Shown: positions 1-8,966 of the stretch, in pieces
Position numbering within the stretch: the stretch's first letter is position 1
Layout of the letters: each line of letters starts with the position of its first letter
NCBI GenBank assembly: GCA_020846745.1
Contig: JADLDI010000023.1
Coordinates: 1 to 56,537 of the forward strand
DNA: 56,537 nt
Direction of reading: 5' to 3'
Source of the DNA: Bryobacterales bacterium
GTDB lineage: Bacteria > Acidobacteriota > Terriglobia > Bryobacterales > Bryobacteraceae
Position numbers and translations under genes: made by a program
Notes under the pieces: generated by a model
Told to the model about the DNA's origin: nothing
The model's input: the letters and a program-made list of their open reading frames with translations, nothing else
The model's database searches: none

Positions 1-65
1 GCCTTCGAATCGAGAAGGCCACCCTTTGCGGCATCTGGAATCCACAAAAAATTATCTGATGGCAT
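1..65 (-). CDS. hcp: Hcp, T6SS tube protein (5' end only)
   Basis: Only the first 21 codons are inside the window; the gene runs off its left edge. The start ATG is at 65-63, preceded by a good ribosome site (AAGGAG, about 8 bases upstream). The peptide begins MPSDNFLWIPDAAKGGLLDS, which matches the usual N-terminus of the Hcp1 family. Hcp forms the hexameric inner tube that the contractile sheath propels and is also an exported carrier. It lies downstream of tssB and tssC on the same strand, a standard T6SS order. The identification rests on a short stretch plus context. Confidence 0.8.
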   Translation of the reverse strand, partial: MPSDNFLWIPDAAKGGLLDSK

Positions 66-98
66 GACAGGGATCTCCTTAAGTTAGAGGTGAGTGTT

Positions 99-190
99 AG
101 CCGCCCGCCATAACCCTCCGAGAGCATGGCAGCGACCCGTCCATGGGCGGCTCGGCAAGCGTAGAGACACCCGCCCTTGCATCTCTACGC
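99..190 (-). promoter_or_regulatory. two intercistronic hairpins between tssC and hcp
   Basis: Two perfect inverted repeats fill the gap between the tssC stop and the hcp start. One has 8-base arms at 99-106 and 145-152. The other has 9-base arms at 159-167 and 182-190 with a 14-base loop. Neither is followed by a T-run, so a simple intrinsic terminator is not obvious. They could stabilise or process the transcript and so set the hcp to sheath ratio (inference). Confidence 0.45.
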
Positions 191-220
191 GCCAAAGACC
201 TGATCCGTACCCGACTGGTT

Positions 221-1705
221 CTACGCCGCCGGCGCGGGAAGATCCGCCACCAGCCGCATCGATACCGTGAGTTCTTCCAACTGGAAGTGCGGCTTCATGA
301 ACGCTACCGCACGGTATGCACCCGGTTTGCCGGGTACATCCAAAACGTCTACACGAGCTTCCGACAGCGGGTGTGCCGCTTTCGATTCCGCCGGAGCGCT
401 GGAATCGATGACGTACCCCATGATCCAACGGTTGAGGAAGTCCTCGCACTGGCCGCGGCTCATGAAGCTGCCGATCTTGTCGCGCATCATCGCCTTCAGG
501 TAATGCGCAAAACGCGCCGTCGCCAGAATGTAGCTGAGATTGGTCGACAACCGGGCGTTCGCAGTGGCCGCTTCGGTGTCGTACTTCTTCGCCTTCTGGC
601 AGGTCTGCACGCTGAAGAATGCGGCGTAGTCCGTATTCTTGCAGTGGACCAGCGGTACAAAGCCCAGTTCCGCCAACTCCTTTTCGCGCCGGTCGGTGAT
701 GGTAACTTCGGTGGGGCACTTCATGGCGACATCGCCGTCGTCGGTGCGGAAGTTGTGGACGCACAGGCCTTCCACCTTCCCGCCGCCTTCAACGCCGCGG
801 ATGGCTGCGCACCAGTTGTATTTCGCAAACGATTCCGTAATGCGCGCGCCCAGCGCCCACGCCGCGTTGCCCCACAGATACTTGCCATGGTCCGTACCGT
901 CCACAGCCTCTTCATAGTCGAACTCGTCTACGGGGCGGGTTTCCTTTCCATACGGCTCGCGCAGCAGGATGTGCGGCACGGTCAGCGCAACGTAGCGGGA
1001 ATCGTCGGAATTGCGGAACGACTTCCACTTCGCGTACTCGGTTGTGTCGAAGATCTTGGCCAGATCGCGCGGGGAGCCCAGTTCGGTGAAGCTATCGAGG
1101 TTGAACAGAGTGGACGTTGCCGCGGTGATGAACGGAGCGTGCGCCGCCGCCGCCACCTGCGACACCTTCTCGAGCAACTCCATATCTTCCGGGCTCTTGC
1201 CGAATTCGTAATCGCCGATCAGCGCGCCGAACGGATGGCCGCCGAATACGCCGTACTCCTCTTCGTAGACCTTCTTAAACATCGCGCTCTGGTCGAACTC
1301 GGCGGCGCGCTGCAGGTCGCGAAGCAGTTCCTTCTTCGTGGCGTTGAGGAGCTTGATCTTGAGGCTTTCGCCGGTCTCGCTCCGGTCCATCATGTACTTC
1401 AAGCCGCGCCAGGTGCCTTCCAGTTTCTGGAACGCCTGGTGGTGCAGTACTTCGTTCAACTGGATCGAAACCAGATGGTCGATCTGCGCGATGCGGGCGT
1501 TGATCATCGCCTCGGAATCGCGCGACAAGGTCATGTTGCCTTCGAGGAACTGGGCGACAAACTCCTTCACCAGGTCTTTGTTGCGGCCCTTCGCTTCAGG
1601 GTCACGCGCCAGGCGACCCTCCTCCACTATCTGATCGAGCAGTGAAGATTCAGCCTGCAACTCGACGGAGGAGGCTTGCGAACCGGCAGCTTTGGCTTTA
1701 CTCAT
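221..1705 (-). CDS. tssC: TssC, T6SS contractile sheath large subunit
   Basis: A 494-residue protein of the EvpB/VipB/TssC family, the normal length. TssC interlocks with TssB to build the cytoplasmic sheath around the Hcp tube; contraction drives the spike out of the cell. Family hallmarks visible here are the EVLHHQAFQKLEGTWRGLKY block (about residues 83-102), the FGALIGDYEF block and the VALTVPHILLREPYG segment. The ATG at 1705 is preferred to the upstream in-frame start at 1735: it has AAGGAG just upstream and gives an 8-base ATGAGTAA overlap with the tssB stop, typical of coupled sheath genes. Nothing is missing. It is a canonical sheath gene, unlike the fused paralogue at 3676. Confidence 0.95.
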   Translation of the reverse strand: MSKAKAAGSQASSVELQAESSLLDQIVEEGRLARDPEAKGRNKDLVKEFVAQFLEGNMTLSRDSEAMINARIAQIDHLVSIQLNEVLHHQAFQKLEGTWRGLKYMMDRSETGESLKIKLLNATKKELLRDLQRAAEFDQSAMFKKVYEEEYGVFGGHPFGALIGDYEFGKSPEDMELLEKVSQVAAAAHAPFITAATSTLFNLDSFTELGSPRDLAKIFDTTEYAKWKSFRNSDDSRYVALTVPHILLREPYGKETRPVDEFDYEEAVDGTDHGKYLWGNAAWALGARITESFAKYNWCAAIRGVEGGGKVEGLCVHNFRTDDGDVAMKCPTEVTITDRREKELAELGFVPLVHCKNTDYAAFFSVQTCQKAKKYDTEAATANARLSTNLSYILATARFAHYLKAMMRDKIGSFMSRGQCEDFLNRWIMGYVIDSSAPAESKAAHPLSEARVDVLDVPGKPGAYRAVAFMKPHFQLEELTVSMRLVADLPAPAA

Positions 1706-2219
1706 CGGAGGACTCCTTCGCGGGGGACAGTTCACCCTTCAAGCGCTCCAACTTGTCGGAATCGCGCAGGGCATCCTGCAGCAACTCGTCCAGCTTATCA
1801 TTGCCTTGAAGACTGCCCCGGAGGTCAGACAGCTTGGTCCGCAGGTCTAACAACTCCTTCAGCGGCTTGATCTGCCGGGCCACGTTGGCCGGATCGAAAT
1901 CTTCGAGCGACCGGAACCGCAGGTCCACTTTCAGTTGACCGGCCTCCGGATCCTCGCTCAGTTTGTTTTCCACCGAGAAGGCAAGATGCGGCTTCATGGC
2001 GTTCAGAACAGAGTCGAAGTTATCAGGATTGATTTCGACGAACTTCCGGTCTTTCAACCGAGGCAGCGGTTCCTCCGGCATGCCTGTGAAGTCCCCAAAT
2101 ACGCCCATGACAAAGGGCAGTTCCTTTTTTTCAATTGCCCCACCCGTTTCCACGTCGTAGGTGATGTGAACGCGGGGTGAGCGGACACGGTCCAGTTTGT
2201 GCTGCAGACTTTCTGCCAT
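1698..2219 (-). CDS. tssB: TssB, T6SS contractile sheath small subunit
   Basis: A 173-residue protein of the VipA/ImpB/TssB family. Recognisable parts are the N-terminal SLQHKLDRVRSPRVHITYDV stretch, the LPFVMGVFGDFTG strand and the FVEINPDNFDSVL block, followed by a helical C-terminus rich in Leu and charged residues. It partners TssC in the sheath. Its stop overlaps the tssC start, so the two are translationally coupled. The 198 bases upstream (2220-2417) contain no gene, only an imperfect inverted repeat around 2247-2300, and probably carry the promoter or a partial terminator of the upstream coiled-coil gene. Confidence 0.95.
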   Translation of the reverse strand: MAESLQHKLDRVRSPRVHITYDVETGGAIEKKELPFVMGVFGDFTGMPEEPLPRLKDRKFVEINPDNFDSVLNAMKPHLAFSVENKLSEDPEAGQLKVDLRFRSLEDFDPANVARQIKPLKELLDLRTKLSDLRGSLQGNDKLDELLQDALRDSDKLERLKGELSPAKESSDE

Positions 2220-2417
2220 GATTCAACTCCGAATGAAAGTGAGCGTGTTAACCCGGCGGCGACCCTCTGTTTCGCCGCAAACCTCGGGGTTTAACGATAA
2301 CACATTTTCCATCAATTTCAACTAGCCCTTTTTGGGGGGCAGGGGGCACCACAACCCGACATTCGACTACGAGGCGCGAAGACCTAAAAGAAACCTCATG
2401 TCGGGCGAGCCGCCCGC

Positions 2418-3503
2418 TCAGGGCTTCTTCTTCTGAATGTCCTTCATGTAACCTTCCAGATGGTCAACGGCGGACTTAATATCCTTGTTCATTGTTTCGA
2501 GCTTCGGAATATCCAGGTACGCGTCGCGTATGTCGCCATCCGAACCGCCGAGCCCATCTTTGTCGTCGATGATCTTGTATAGGGCATTGATGGCGTCGTC
2601 GGCTTTCTTGGCGGAGCTTTTGAAGTTCGAGGCAAAGCTCTTGAGCTTCGTGCTTTCGGACGTAATTTTGTTGGCCGTGTCCGATTTCCCGAGATCTTTC
2701 GCCTCCTGCCTCATCTTGTCGGCTCCGGCCGAAAGCTTGTCTACGTTTTTGGTGATCTGCTCCAGTTTTGTGTCGAGCTTCTTCACCATGTCGAGTGTCG
2801 TTCTTAATTCACCCTTAATCTCCGCCGCCGAGTACTTGATAAAGTCCGCCCGCACGTCTGTCTCGCTCGCATTGTCGTCGTCTTCGACCAGGATGGTTTG
2901 ACTCGAGCCGCCCTTCCGCGCCTTTCCCGCGCTTGGATTGGCGTTCTTGCACTCGTCCACCATGATGTCGATCGCCGTGGGAAAGCTTCGAAAGCCATTC
3001 GCACTAACTCCCTGCGACTTGCAATAGTTCTTGATGCACTTCCAGCGTTTCTCGCCGAGCTTCGTAATCTGCGTCCACAGCGCAACCCGGCCGCGGCCGA
3101 ACTCGATCAGATCTTTGCCGATATCGTCGTCCAATTTCGACAGGGTCCTGCCGGCTTCCACCGAGTCTTTCACGTCGGCCGTCGACGGGCCCATGTCCCC
3201 GCCCTTGCCGCTCTTGGTGTCGTCTTCGAACTTCGACAGGCGCTCGCGCAGCTTTGACAACGCCTCTTGCATCTTGCCCGCCAGGTCCTTCACCTTGCTG
3301 CTTTGCGCGCTGCCCTGCAGCTCTTTTATCTCTTTGATGGCTTTCGAAAGCTGGCTATCCGCCTTGGTGATCAAGCCCGGCAGCTTGCCGGCGTCTTTTT
3401 CCTTATCGATGTTCTTAAGGGCTGTGTTCAGCTCCGGAACGACGTTCGCCTTGTAGTCTTTGGCAATTTTCTGATAAGTCGCGGCAAAGTTCTCGCGGAT
3501 CAT
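2418..3503 (-). CDS. unknown Lys-rich coiled-coil protein next to T6SS sheath genes
   Basis: A 361-residue protein that I do not recognise. It has no signal peptide and no membrane segment. Residues 1-100 and about 220-361 are long amphipathic helices dense in Lys, Asp, Glu and Ser, with heptad-like spacing. The middle (about 140-185) is more globular, with the cluster WKCIKNYCKSQG. The C-terminus is very basic (KKKP). It stands at the head of the minus-strand run leading into tssB, tssC and hcp, so a T6SS role such as effector, chaperone or assembly factor is plausible but unproved. It diverges from the fused sheath-like gene across a 172-base gap that should hold both promoters. Confidence 0.8.
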   Translation of the reverse strand: MIRENFAATYQKIAKDYKANVVPELNTALKNIDKEKDAGKLPGLITKADSQLSKAIKEIKELQGSAQSSKVKDLAGKMQEALSKLRERLSKFEDDTKSGKGGDMGPSTADVKDSVEAGRTLSKLDDDIGKDLIEFGRGRVALWTQITKLGEKRWKCIKNYCKSQGVSANGFRSFPTAIDIMVDECKNANPSAGKARKGGSSQTILVEDDDNASETDVRADFIKYSAAEIKGELRTTLDMVKKLDTKLEQITKNVDKLSAGADKMRQEAKDLGKSDTANKITSESTKLKSFASNFKSSAKKADDAINALYKIIDDKDGLGGSDGDIRDAYLDIPKLETMNKDIKSAVDHLEGYMKDIQKKKP

Positions 3504-3675
3504 ACGCTTGGTTCTCCGGGCCCAGATGATTCGAGGTGCTGAGGTTGAATATCGCGCAGGAGCAATCGCAAATCAAGACCTTTCTTTCAATTACGCCAGA
3601 GCCGGTTGCCAACATCCCGCCCCTCGTGATCTCATGAGAGGCGTTTGCACATCGTTCGTTGAGGAGGAACCTCCG

Positions 3676-5031
3676 ATGACCCGGATTTCAGATGATGCCT
3701 TCGCCCAAGTCAACATCGGCTCCGCCGAAAACGCAGCCGCCGAGCCCATCCGCAAAGGCCAGCCGTACCGCATACTGATCGCCGGCGATTTTGGCGGCCG
3801 CCGGTCCGACGGTAAGCGCGACTGGAAGCCGATTTCCGTCGACCGCGATAACTTCGAAGATGTCATGGACTCGCTCGACGTTACCGTCGATTTGGGCGTT
3901 GAAACTCTCCGCTTCCTCGAACTCGAAGATTTCCATCCCGACCAGTTATACGCCCGCGCGGACTTGTTCAAGAAAGTGGCCGCCGCCGACAAGACCCGGT
4001 CCAAAGTCACCCCGGTGCGCCCCGAAAGGGCGGCCCCTCCGCCACCGCCGCCGTCTGCCGCTGGCAGTAGTGGGAGTCTGCTCGACCAGGTACTAGAAGT
4101 GCAAGCGCCCCAGCCTGTGGAGACCCGTGTCGAAGACGCCAACGACCTTGCCGGGTTCATCCATCGCGTCATGGCCGGGCAAACCGTCAAGCGCCCCGAT
4201 GCCGAAACCGAGGCCCGTACGGCCGAACGCGAATCCGGCCTCTCAGCCGTCATGCGCGAGGTGCTTCACCATTCCCGCTTCCAGGCCATCGAAGCGGCCT
4301 GGCGCGGACTGTTCCTGCTCATCCGCCGCCTCGACACCGATGGCGACCTCAAAATTTACATTCTCGACGCCACTCTCCCGGAGTTGATCGCCAACGCCGG
4401 CCCCATCGCGGAAGTTCTCAAAAAGATGGGCCGCTGGGCCCTGGTAGCCGGCAACTACGAATTCGCCCAGTCGGAAACCCACGTCGCCGCCCTTGAACGC
4501 ATCGCCCGCATGGCCCGCGAACTCCGCGCTCCCTTCGTTTCCTCCGCCCGCCCCGACAAACAGCCTTCCGAACGCTGGACCGGCTTCCGCAAATCGAACG
4601 ACGCCCGCTGGGTCGGTCTCATGCTGCCGCGCTTCCTCCTCCGCCTCCCCTACGGTAAAGATACACAACCCGTCGAGTCGTTCAAATTCGAAGAAATGCC
4701 CGCGCCCGACCACAACGCCTATCTCTGGGGTAACCCGTGCTTCGCGTTCGCTCTGCTGCTAGGCCAATCGTTCCTTCACTACGGTGTCGAAGTCGGCAAA
4801 CGCCTGGACCGCCGTATCGGCGACCTCCCCCTCCACGTCTACCGCGAAGGCGGCGAGGTCATGTCCAAACCCTGCGCCGAAGTCCTGATGAGCGAACGCG
4901 AAGCCGAAAAACTCCTCACCGCCGGCTTCATGCCCCTCGCCTCCATGAAAGAACAGGACTCCGCCCTGATCGTCCGCTTCCAAAGCGTTGCGCAGCCGGC
5001 CGCGCTCTTGGCGGGGCTTCAATCGAAGTAA
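3676..5031 (+). CDS. fused TssB-TssC-like sheath protein
   Basis: A 451-residue protein that joins a TssB-like part and a TssC-like part. Residues about 22-95 (YRILIAGDFGG, ISVDRDNFEDVMDSL, LRFLELEDFHPDQLY) align by eye with the TssB core. A Pro-rich linker follows (about 115-135). From about 190, VLHHSRFQAIEAAWRGL, WALVAGNYEFAQ, VGLMLPRFLLRLPYGKD and AYLWGNPCFAFA match consecutive TssC blocks. The ATG at 3676 is chosen because GAGGAGG lies about 9 bases upstream and family similarity begins only there. The gene diverges from the canonical tssBC operon. It is known that single-chain sheath proteins occur in databases; whether this one forms a second sheath, a cap or a regulator is open. Confidence 0.88.
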   Translation: MTRISDDAFAQVNIGSAENAAAEPIRKGQPYRILIAGDFGGRRSDGKRDWKPISVDRDNFEDVMDSLDVTVDLGVETLRFLELEDFHPDQLYARADLFKKVAAADKTRSKVTPVRPERAAPPPPPPSAAGSSGSLLDQVLEVQAPQPVETRVEDANDLAGFIHRVMAGQTVKRPDAETEARTAERESGLSAVMREVLHHSRFQAIEAAWRGLFLLIRRLDTDGDLKIYILDATLPELIANAGPIAEVLKKMGRWALVAGNYEFAQSETHVAALERIARMARELRAPFVSSARPDKQPSERWTGFRKSNDARWVGLMLPRFLLRLPYGKDTQPVESFKFEEMPAPDHNAYLWGNPCFAFALLLGQSFLHYGVEVGKRLDRRIGDLPLHVYREGGEVMSKPCAEVLMSEREAEKLLTAGFMPLASMKEQDSALIVRFQSVAQPAALLAGLQSK

Positions 5032-5213
5032 GTTCATGCGAATGATCACGTCGATGTCGCCGGCTGAACGGGTGCAATAGAGCGTTCGGGATAACCGAGT
5101 GCACGCGAAAAGAACACCAGATCACCTGTCCGGGTGACGACGACGGGAGAAAACATCGGTTAGACTCCGATTGGCCGTGGACAGAAGGCTTCGCGACCGG
5201 AGGAGAACGCGAT

Positions 5214-7079
5214 TTGACTCGGAAACTGTTGGCACTGGCGTTGGGAGCTATCGGTTCGACGCTGACGATGTGGGGTTCATCAAAGGCGGAAGCGGAAGCC
5301 GCCGTCGCATCGGACGTCGCCCAACTCCGCGCGACTCTACCCCAGATGAGCGCCGCCGAGGTGGAACAGGCGCGGTTGGAATTGGAGCGAGGGATTGCCG
5401 AGGGGCGAGACAAATGCAATCGATTTCGCGCAGACCCAGCTTGCAATGGTGACCCGAACGATCCGCGGATGAGAGGAGGCGATCCCTACAGCGGCGTCTG
5501 CGGCGAAGGCCGGCTGGTTTGTGAGGTGATACTGCCGGGCTACCAGCAGATGTTGCATATTCTGCAGAGCGATGGGCGCGGTGGCGGGAGAAATGGCGGA
5601 GAGCCAGGCCGCACCACGTCGGCTCAGGCGCTGGCGATCGGAGCGGGGATAGCGGGGCGAACGGCGCCGACGCTGCTGGAAGGATGGAAACGAGCGCGCG
5701 AGGCGCGCGACCCCAGCGCGGACGAAGCACGAATTCGCGAAGTGATGAAACGCGGTCGGCGCCAGAACGAACAGGAAAGCGAAGCAATCGAGCAACGGCG
5801 GCGTGGAGCGGCGGAATCGGCCCGGCTGGCGGAACAGGAATTCGATCGCGACCTGTTGCGGCAACTGGAGCCCACCGGACGCGGCCGCAGAGGAGCTACA
5901 CATCCGGGTGAAGCGTTCAGCGGGGACGAAGGTGAAAGTGGGGAGCCCAGGCGCACGCGGACCGACTCCAGCGCGGTGAGCAAGACCAAGGACGTCAGGC
6001 TGCCGACGATGGAGGAGGCTCGGCAGTCGCCCCAACGTTCGGTGGACGAGGAGGATCTGCTCAAACGCGACGGAACGCTCAAACCCGCTTATGTGAACTA
6101 TCGTAGGGAACTGGATTCGGCGGCCTGCAATGCCTATGTGGTAGTGGTAATGCAATCGGCGAGCCTGGTAGGTTCGTCTTCTCTGGTGCGGTTTGCGGCG
6201 CAGGTTTCGCCGTTACGCAAGGAGCAGTCCGCGGCGCGTTGCGCTGAGGTTTCGGTGCCCGTCCGGCTGGTGGTCAGGCTTCCGGGGGGCACAGTGGCGG
6301 AGCAGACGGGCGAGGCAAAGATTCAGCCGCAACAGGGATACGGGAATACCGTTGTCGAAGTAAAGGTCAGCCGGTTGGACCGGTATGAACATGTCCTCCT
6401 GTCGTGGGAATTGGGCGATGTAACCTGCGGCCAGTGCCACACCCTCGACAATTGCAGCGAGTTGCAGCGGCTGCGAACCGAAGTGATTCCGGCGCGAAGG
6501 CGTGAAATCGCCCGGCGGACGGAGGCGTTGTCGGAAGCGGCGGAGATGATGGCGCAAACCTACCGGGAATTAGCCGACATCCACAATGAGGCCAGGTTGG
6601 ACAGCCGGGCGCAACTGATATTGATCCGGCTGGAGAAAGTGGCGTCCATCATAGATGTGTTCGCGAGCCTGACCCAGCCGAAATTCGCCGAGGCGCCGCT
6701 TGTTGCGGCAGCGGCGTACAAGGCGTTCGACCATGGCGCAGACGCGGTGGACGCCGTCAAGAAGCTTGTGGAAGGAGAGTCCTTGCTGGGCTGGTTCGCA
6801 CTTCAGGTGACGAACGCTGCCCCGGAAGCGATTCAGATTGCCGGCCAGCGGATCAAAGCTGGCAAGCGAGCATGGGAAGCCTGGCAACGGGAAGGGGATC
6901 GCGAGCAATTGCGCGCGCAACTACGGGACGATATGGCGGAGACAGAGCGGCAGCTGCGGCGGCTCGTGGCGGCGTCGGACCGGGATGTGGATGCAATGGC
7001 GGCGCTGGTCCGTTTGGAAATGAGTATTTTAAACGTCTGTGGCGCGACCGCCGGCAGTAAACCAATAGTCAACAAATAG
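5214..7079 (+). CDS. unknown exported Cys-containing coiled-coil protein
   Basis: A 621-residue protein that I do not recognise. The start is a TTG at 5214 with AGGAGA seven bases upstream. The first 27 residues look like a signal peptide (hydrophobic LLALALGAIGSTLTMW, possible cleavage after AEA). Next come a Cys pair region (about 65-105), an Arg/Glu-rich low-complexity helix (about 160-290) and a globular part with CGQCHTLDNC (about 405-415). The C-terminal helical half is rich in Ala and Glu. It lies 182 bases after the fused sheath gene and 31 bases before another exported protein, so the three may be one operon. A CXXCH sequence is present once, but nothing else suggests a cytochrome. 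Confidence 0.75.
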   Translation: MTRKLLALALGAIGSTLTMWGSSKAEAEAAVASDVAQLRATLPQMSAAEVEQARLELERGIAEGRDKCNRFRADPACNGDPNDPRMRGGDPYSGVCGEGRLVCEVILPGYQQMLHILQSDGRGGGRNGGEPGRTTSAQALAIGAGIAGRTAPTLLEGWKRAREARDPSADEARIREVMKRGRRQNEQESEAIEQRRRGAAESARLAEQEFDRDLLRQLEPTGRGRRGATHPGEAFSGDEGESGEPRRTRTDSSAVSKTKDVRLPTMEEARQSPQRSVDEEDLLKRDGTLKPAYVNYRRELDSAACNAYVVVVMQSASLVGSSSLVRFAAQVSPLRKEQSAARCAEVSVPVRLVVRLPGGTVAEQTGEAKIQPQQGYGNTVVEVKVSRLDRYEHVLLSWELGDVTCGQCHTLDNCSELQRLRTEVIPARRREIARRTEALSEAAEMMAQTYRELADIHNEARLDSRAQLILIRLEKVASIIDVFASLTQPKFAEAPLVAAAAYKAFDHGADAVDAVKKLVEGESLLGWFALQVTNAAPEAIQIAGQRIKAGKRAWEAWQREGDREQLRAQLRDDMAETERQLRRLVAASDRDVDAMAALVRLEMSILNVCGATAGSKPIVNK

Positions 7080-7110
7080 CCAAACACCACTTTCTGGGAA
7101 GGAGAATGCG

Positions 7111-8658
7111 ATGCGATTCGCGACAACGGTAGTAGTGTGTGCAGGTACAGCGATCACGGCGCTGGCGGCCTATGGGGAGGAAGCAAGCGGGTATCCGTAC
7201 GCTTACTCGTTGTATTCAAAGGGCGATTACGGAGCCTCCGCGGAGGTATGTTCGGGCGTCATCGAACAAGCGGGTGGCGACCCGCGTTGCGGGGCGCTTT
7301 CTGTGTTGGCCCACTATCGGGCCGGGGAGCGCGCCAAAGCCGAGGAGGCGCTACGGAAGCTACAGGAGGCAGGCACCAGCGGTTCTGTCGTGACGAAGCT
7401 CAAAGAACTGCTGGCTGGCGACGCGCAGACGGCGACGCTTAAGGCTGAGGTCCTAGAGGCTCTCCGGGCGTTTGACGTTCCCAGAGCGGAGCGTGCGATT
7501 TCCGCGAGTGGGTTGCCGGACCATCGCCAGCGTCTGGCATCGGCGTGGCTGCAGGTCTATCAGGGCAACTTCGACGGCGCTCTGCTCGAAACAACGAAAA
7601 TGCCGGATGGTCCGGCCAAAGCGGCCGTGCAGGGCCAGCTCGCGGCGGCGCGGAGCCGGTTCGAGAGAGCGGCTTGCCAGGTAAGCAACTACGTACCGGC
7701 CGCGGCGTGTCTCGTCGCGCCCGTAGCAGGCGAATCGTCGGGCGAGCAACGCATCCTCGAGTTCCGGCGCGCGGTGAATGAACTGGCGGCAACGGCGCCG
7801 ATGAGCGAGGTATCGCGGCAGGCCTTGGCGCTGCACGCACTTTCGCTGGAGCCTTATGAATCGTTTGCCAAGTTGAGCGATGCATTTACCTCGGCGGGGT
7901 TTCGGGTGCGGTTGGGAGTGCGGGTGCAGCTGGCGGCCCGCGTCCGCAAGGTAGACGGCAAAAAGATCACCACGCCTGCCCGCCTTAGCTCGTACATTTT
8001 GGAGTTGGACGGAGCCGCTCGAAAGCTGCGGATTCTGGTTTGGCCGAATTCCGGGTCGACGGAGGGCGCGATGCCGGTTCCCGAAGCCCAGCCCGCTGAA
8101 TTGGACCTGACCAAAGCGCTCGTGCTGATGCAGAGCACGCACGTCATCGGCGGATCAGTGGTTCCTCACTCCGAGAAAACGGCTATCGTGAGTGCCATGC
8201 CGGGTTCGTTCGCGGCGCGCGGGGACTTCCCATTGACGACCGATATCGGGTTGTTGGCTGGGCAGGTGGCGGCCAAGCAAGTAAATCACAATTTCGGACA
8301 GTATCTCGCCAAGGTTTCCAACAACCCGAAGCTCCGGACAGCCTTGGTGCCCGTTAAGGCGTCGGGCGGCGGATGGGGCAGTATTGTCAGCGGGATGGCG
8401 ATGGCCGGAGCCGGCGGAGCGCTGGGTGCGTCCATGGGCGGCACAGCGGGGTTGATGGTGGCCACGTCTGCCGCGGAGGTCGGTTCGTCTCTATTGGTGC
8501 TGGGATTGGAAGAACGTGCCGGAGCCCAAAAAGCGCAAGACGTGAAGAAGACCTGGGCCGAGATGATCTCAGGGACGGCGTTTGCGGTCTTGGAGCTGCC
8601 GTTGTTTGCCGAAGTCGACGGGATACTCGCCGGGCCCAATCCCGCTTTGCCCCAATAG
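7111..8658 (+). CDS. unknown exported protein with TPR-like N-terminus and glycine-rich hydrophobic segment
   Basis: A 515-residue protein with a signal peptide (about 1-22, RFATTVVVCAGTAITALAA). The N-terminal half reads as helix-turn-helix repeats (AYSLYSKGDYGASAEVCSGV, then ALSVLAHYRAGERAKAEEAL) that resemble TPR/Sel1-type repeats. Near residues 420-465 is a Gly/Ala-rich stretch (GMAMAGAGGALGASMGGTAG) resembling a glycine-zipper membrane segment. AAGGAG precedes the ATG at 7111. It follows the 621-residue exported protein by 31 bases, so the two are probably co-translated and may act together at the envelope. No enzymatic motif was seen. Confidence 0.75.
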   Translation: MRFATTVVVCAGTAITALAAYGEEASGYPYAYSLYSKGDYGASAEVCSGVIEQAGGDPRCGALSVLAHYRAGERAKAEEALRKLQEAGTSGSVVTKLKELLAGDAQTATLKAEVLEALRAFDVPRAERAISASGLPDHRQRLASAWLQVYQGNFDGALLETTKMPDGPAKAAVQGQLAAARSRFERAACQVSNYVPAAACLVAPVAGESSGEQRILEFRRAVNELAATAPMSEVSRQALALHALSLEPYESFAKLSDAFTSAGFRVRLGVRVQLAARVRKVDGKKITTPARLSSYILELDGAARKLRILVWPNSGSTEGAMPVPEAQPAELDLTKALVLMQSTHVIGGSVVPHSEKTAIVSAMPGSFAARGDFPLTTDIGLLAGQVAAKQVNHNFGQYLAKVSNNPKLRTALVPVKASGGGWGSIVSGMAMAGAGGALGASMGGTAGLMVATSAAEVGSSLLVLGLEERAGAQKAQDVKKTWAEMISGTAFAVLELPLFAEVDGILAGPNPALPQ

Positions 8659-8674
8659 TCCCAAGCCGGCGAAC

Positions 8675-8707
8675 GGCCGCCGCACGATGCAGTCTCGAGC
8701 GGCGGCC
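8675..8707 (+). terminator. hairpin after the exported-protein gene
   Basis: A perfect 9-base stem (8675-8683 with 8699-8707, all G/C) and a 15-base loop start 16 bases after the stop at 8658. There is no T-run behind it, as is common in high-GC genomes, so termination is inferred from position and strength only. Confidence 0.5.
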
Positions 8708-8966
8708 TACCGCTTCCAACCCAACTCACCCGTCGGTCACAATAGAAGAAAGACGATCTGGTCTCGGCAGGAAAACAGGAATGATCAGGTGCGAGTCCGC
8801 GGTGCAGGCGCTAACGCGCGTCTTGTCGGCCGGCCGCAGTCTTCACCCAAACTGCGCCGAACCGCACTTCTGCCGCCACCAATAAGAGCACCTCCAAAAC
8901 CACCTCAAAAGCAACATCGAAGAAGCGGACCGCGGCACGCCGCCCCGCGACGGCCGCGCTCACCCC

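Noticed and set aside
143..1645. Long plus-strand ORF of 500 codons opposite tssC
   Set aside because: It is the antisense shadow of the clear tssC gene, Arg/Val/His-rich, with no ribosome site or family.
6420..6450. c-type cytochrome in the 621-residue protein
   Set aside because: A single CXXCH without a Met/His ligand region or cytochrome-like length; it is more likely coincidental or a metal/disulfide site.
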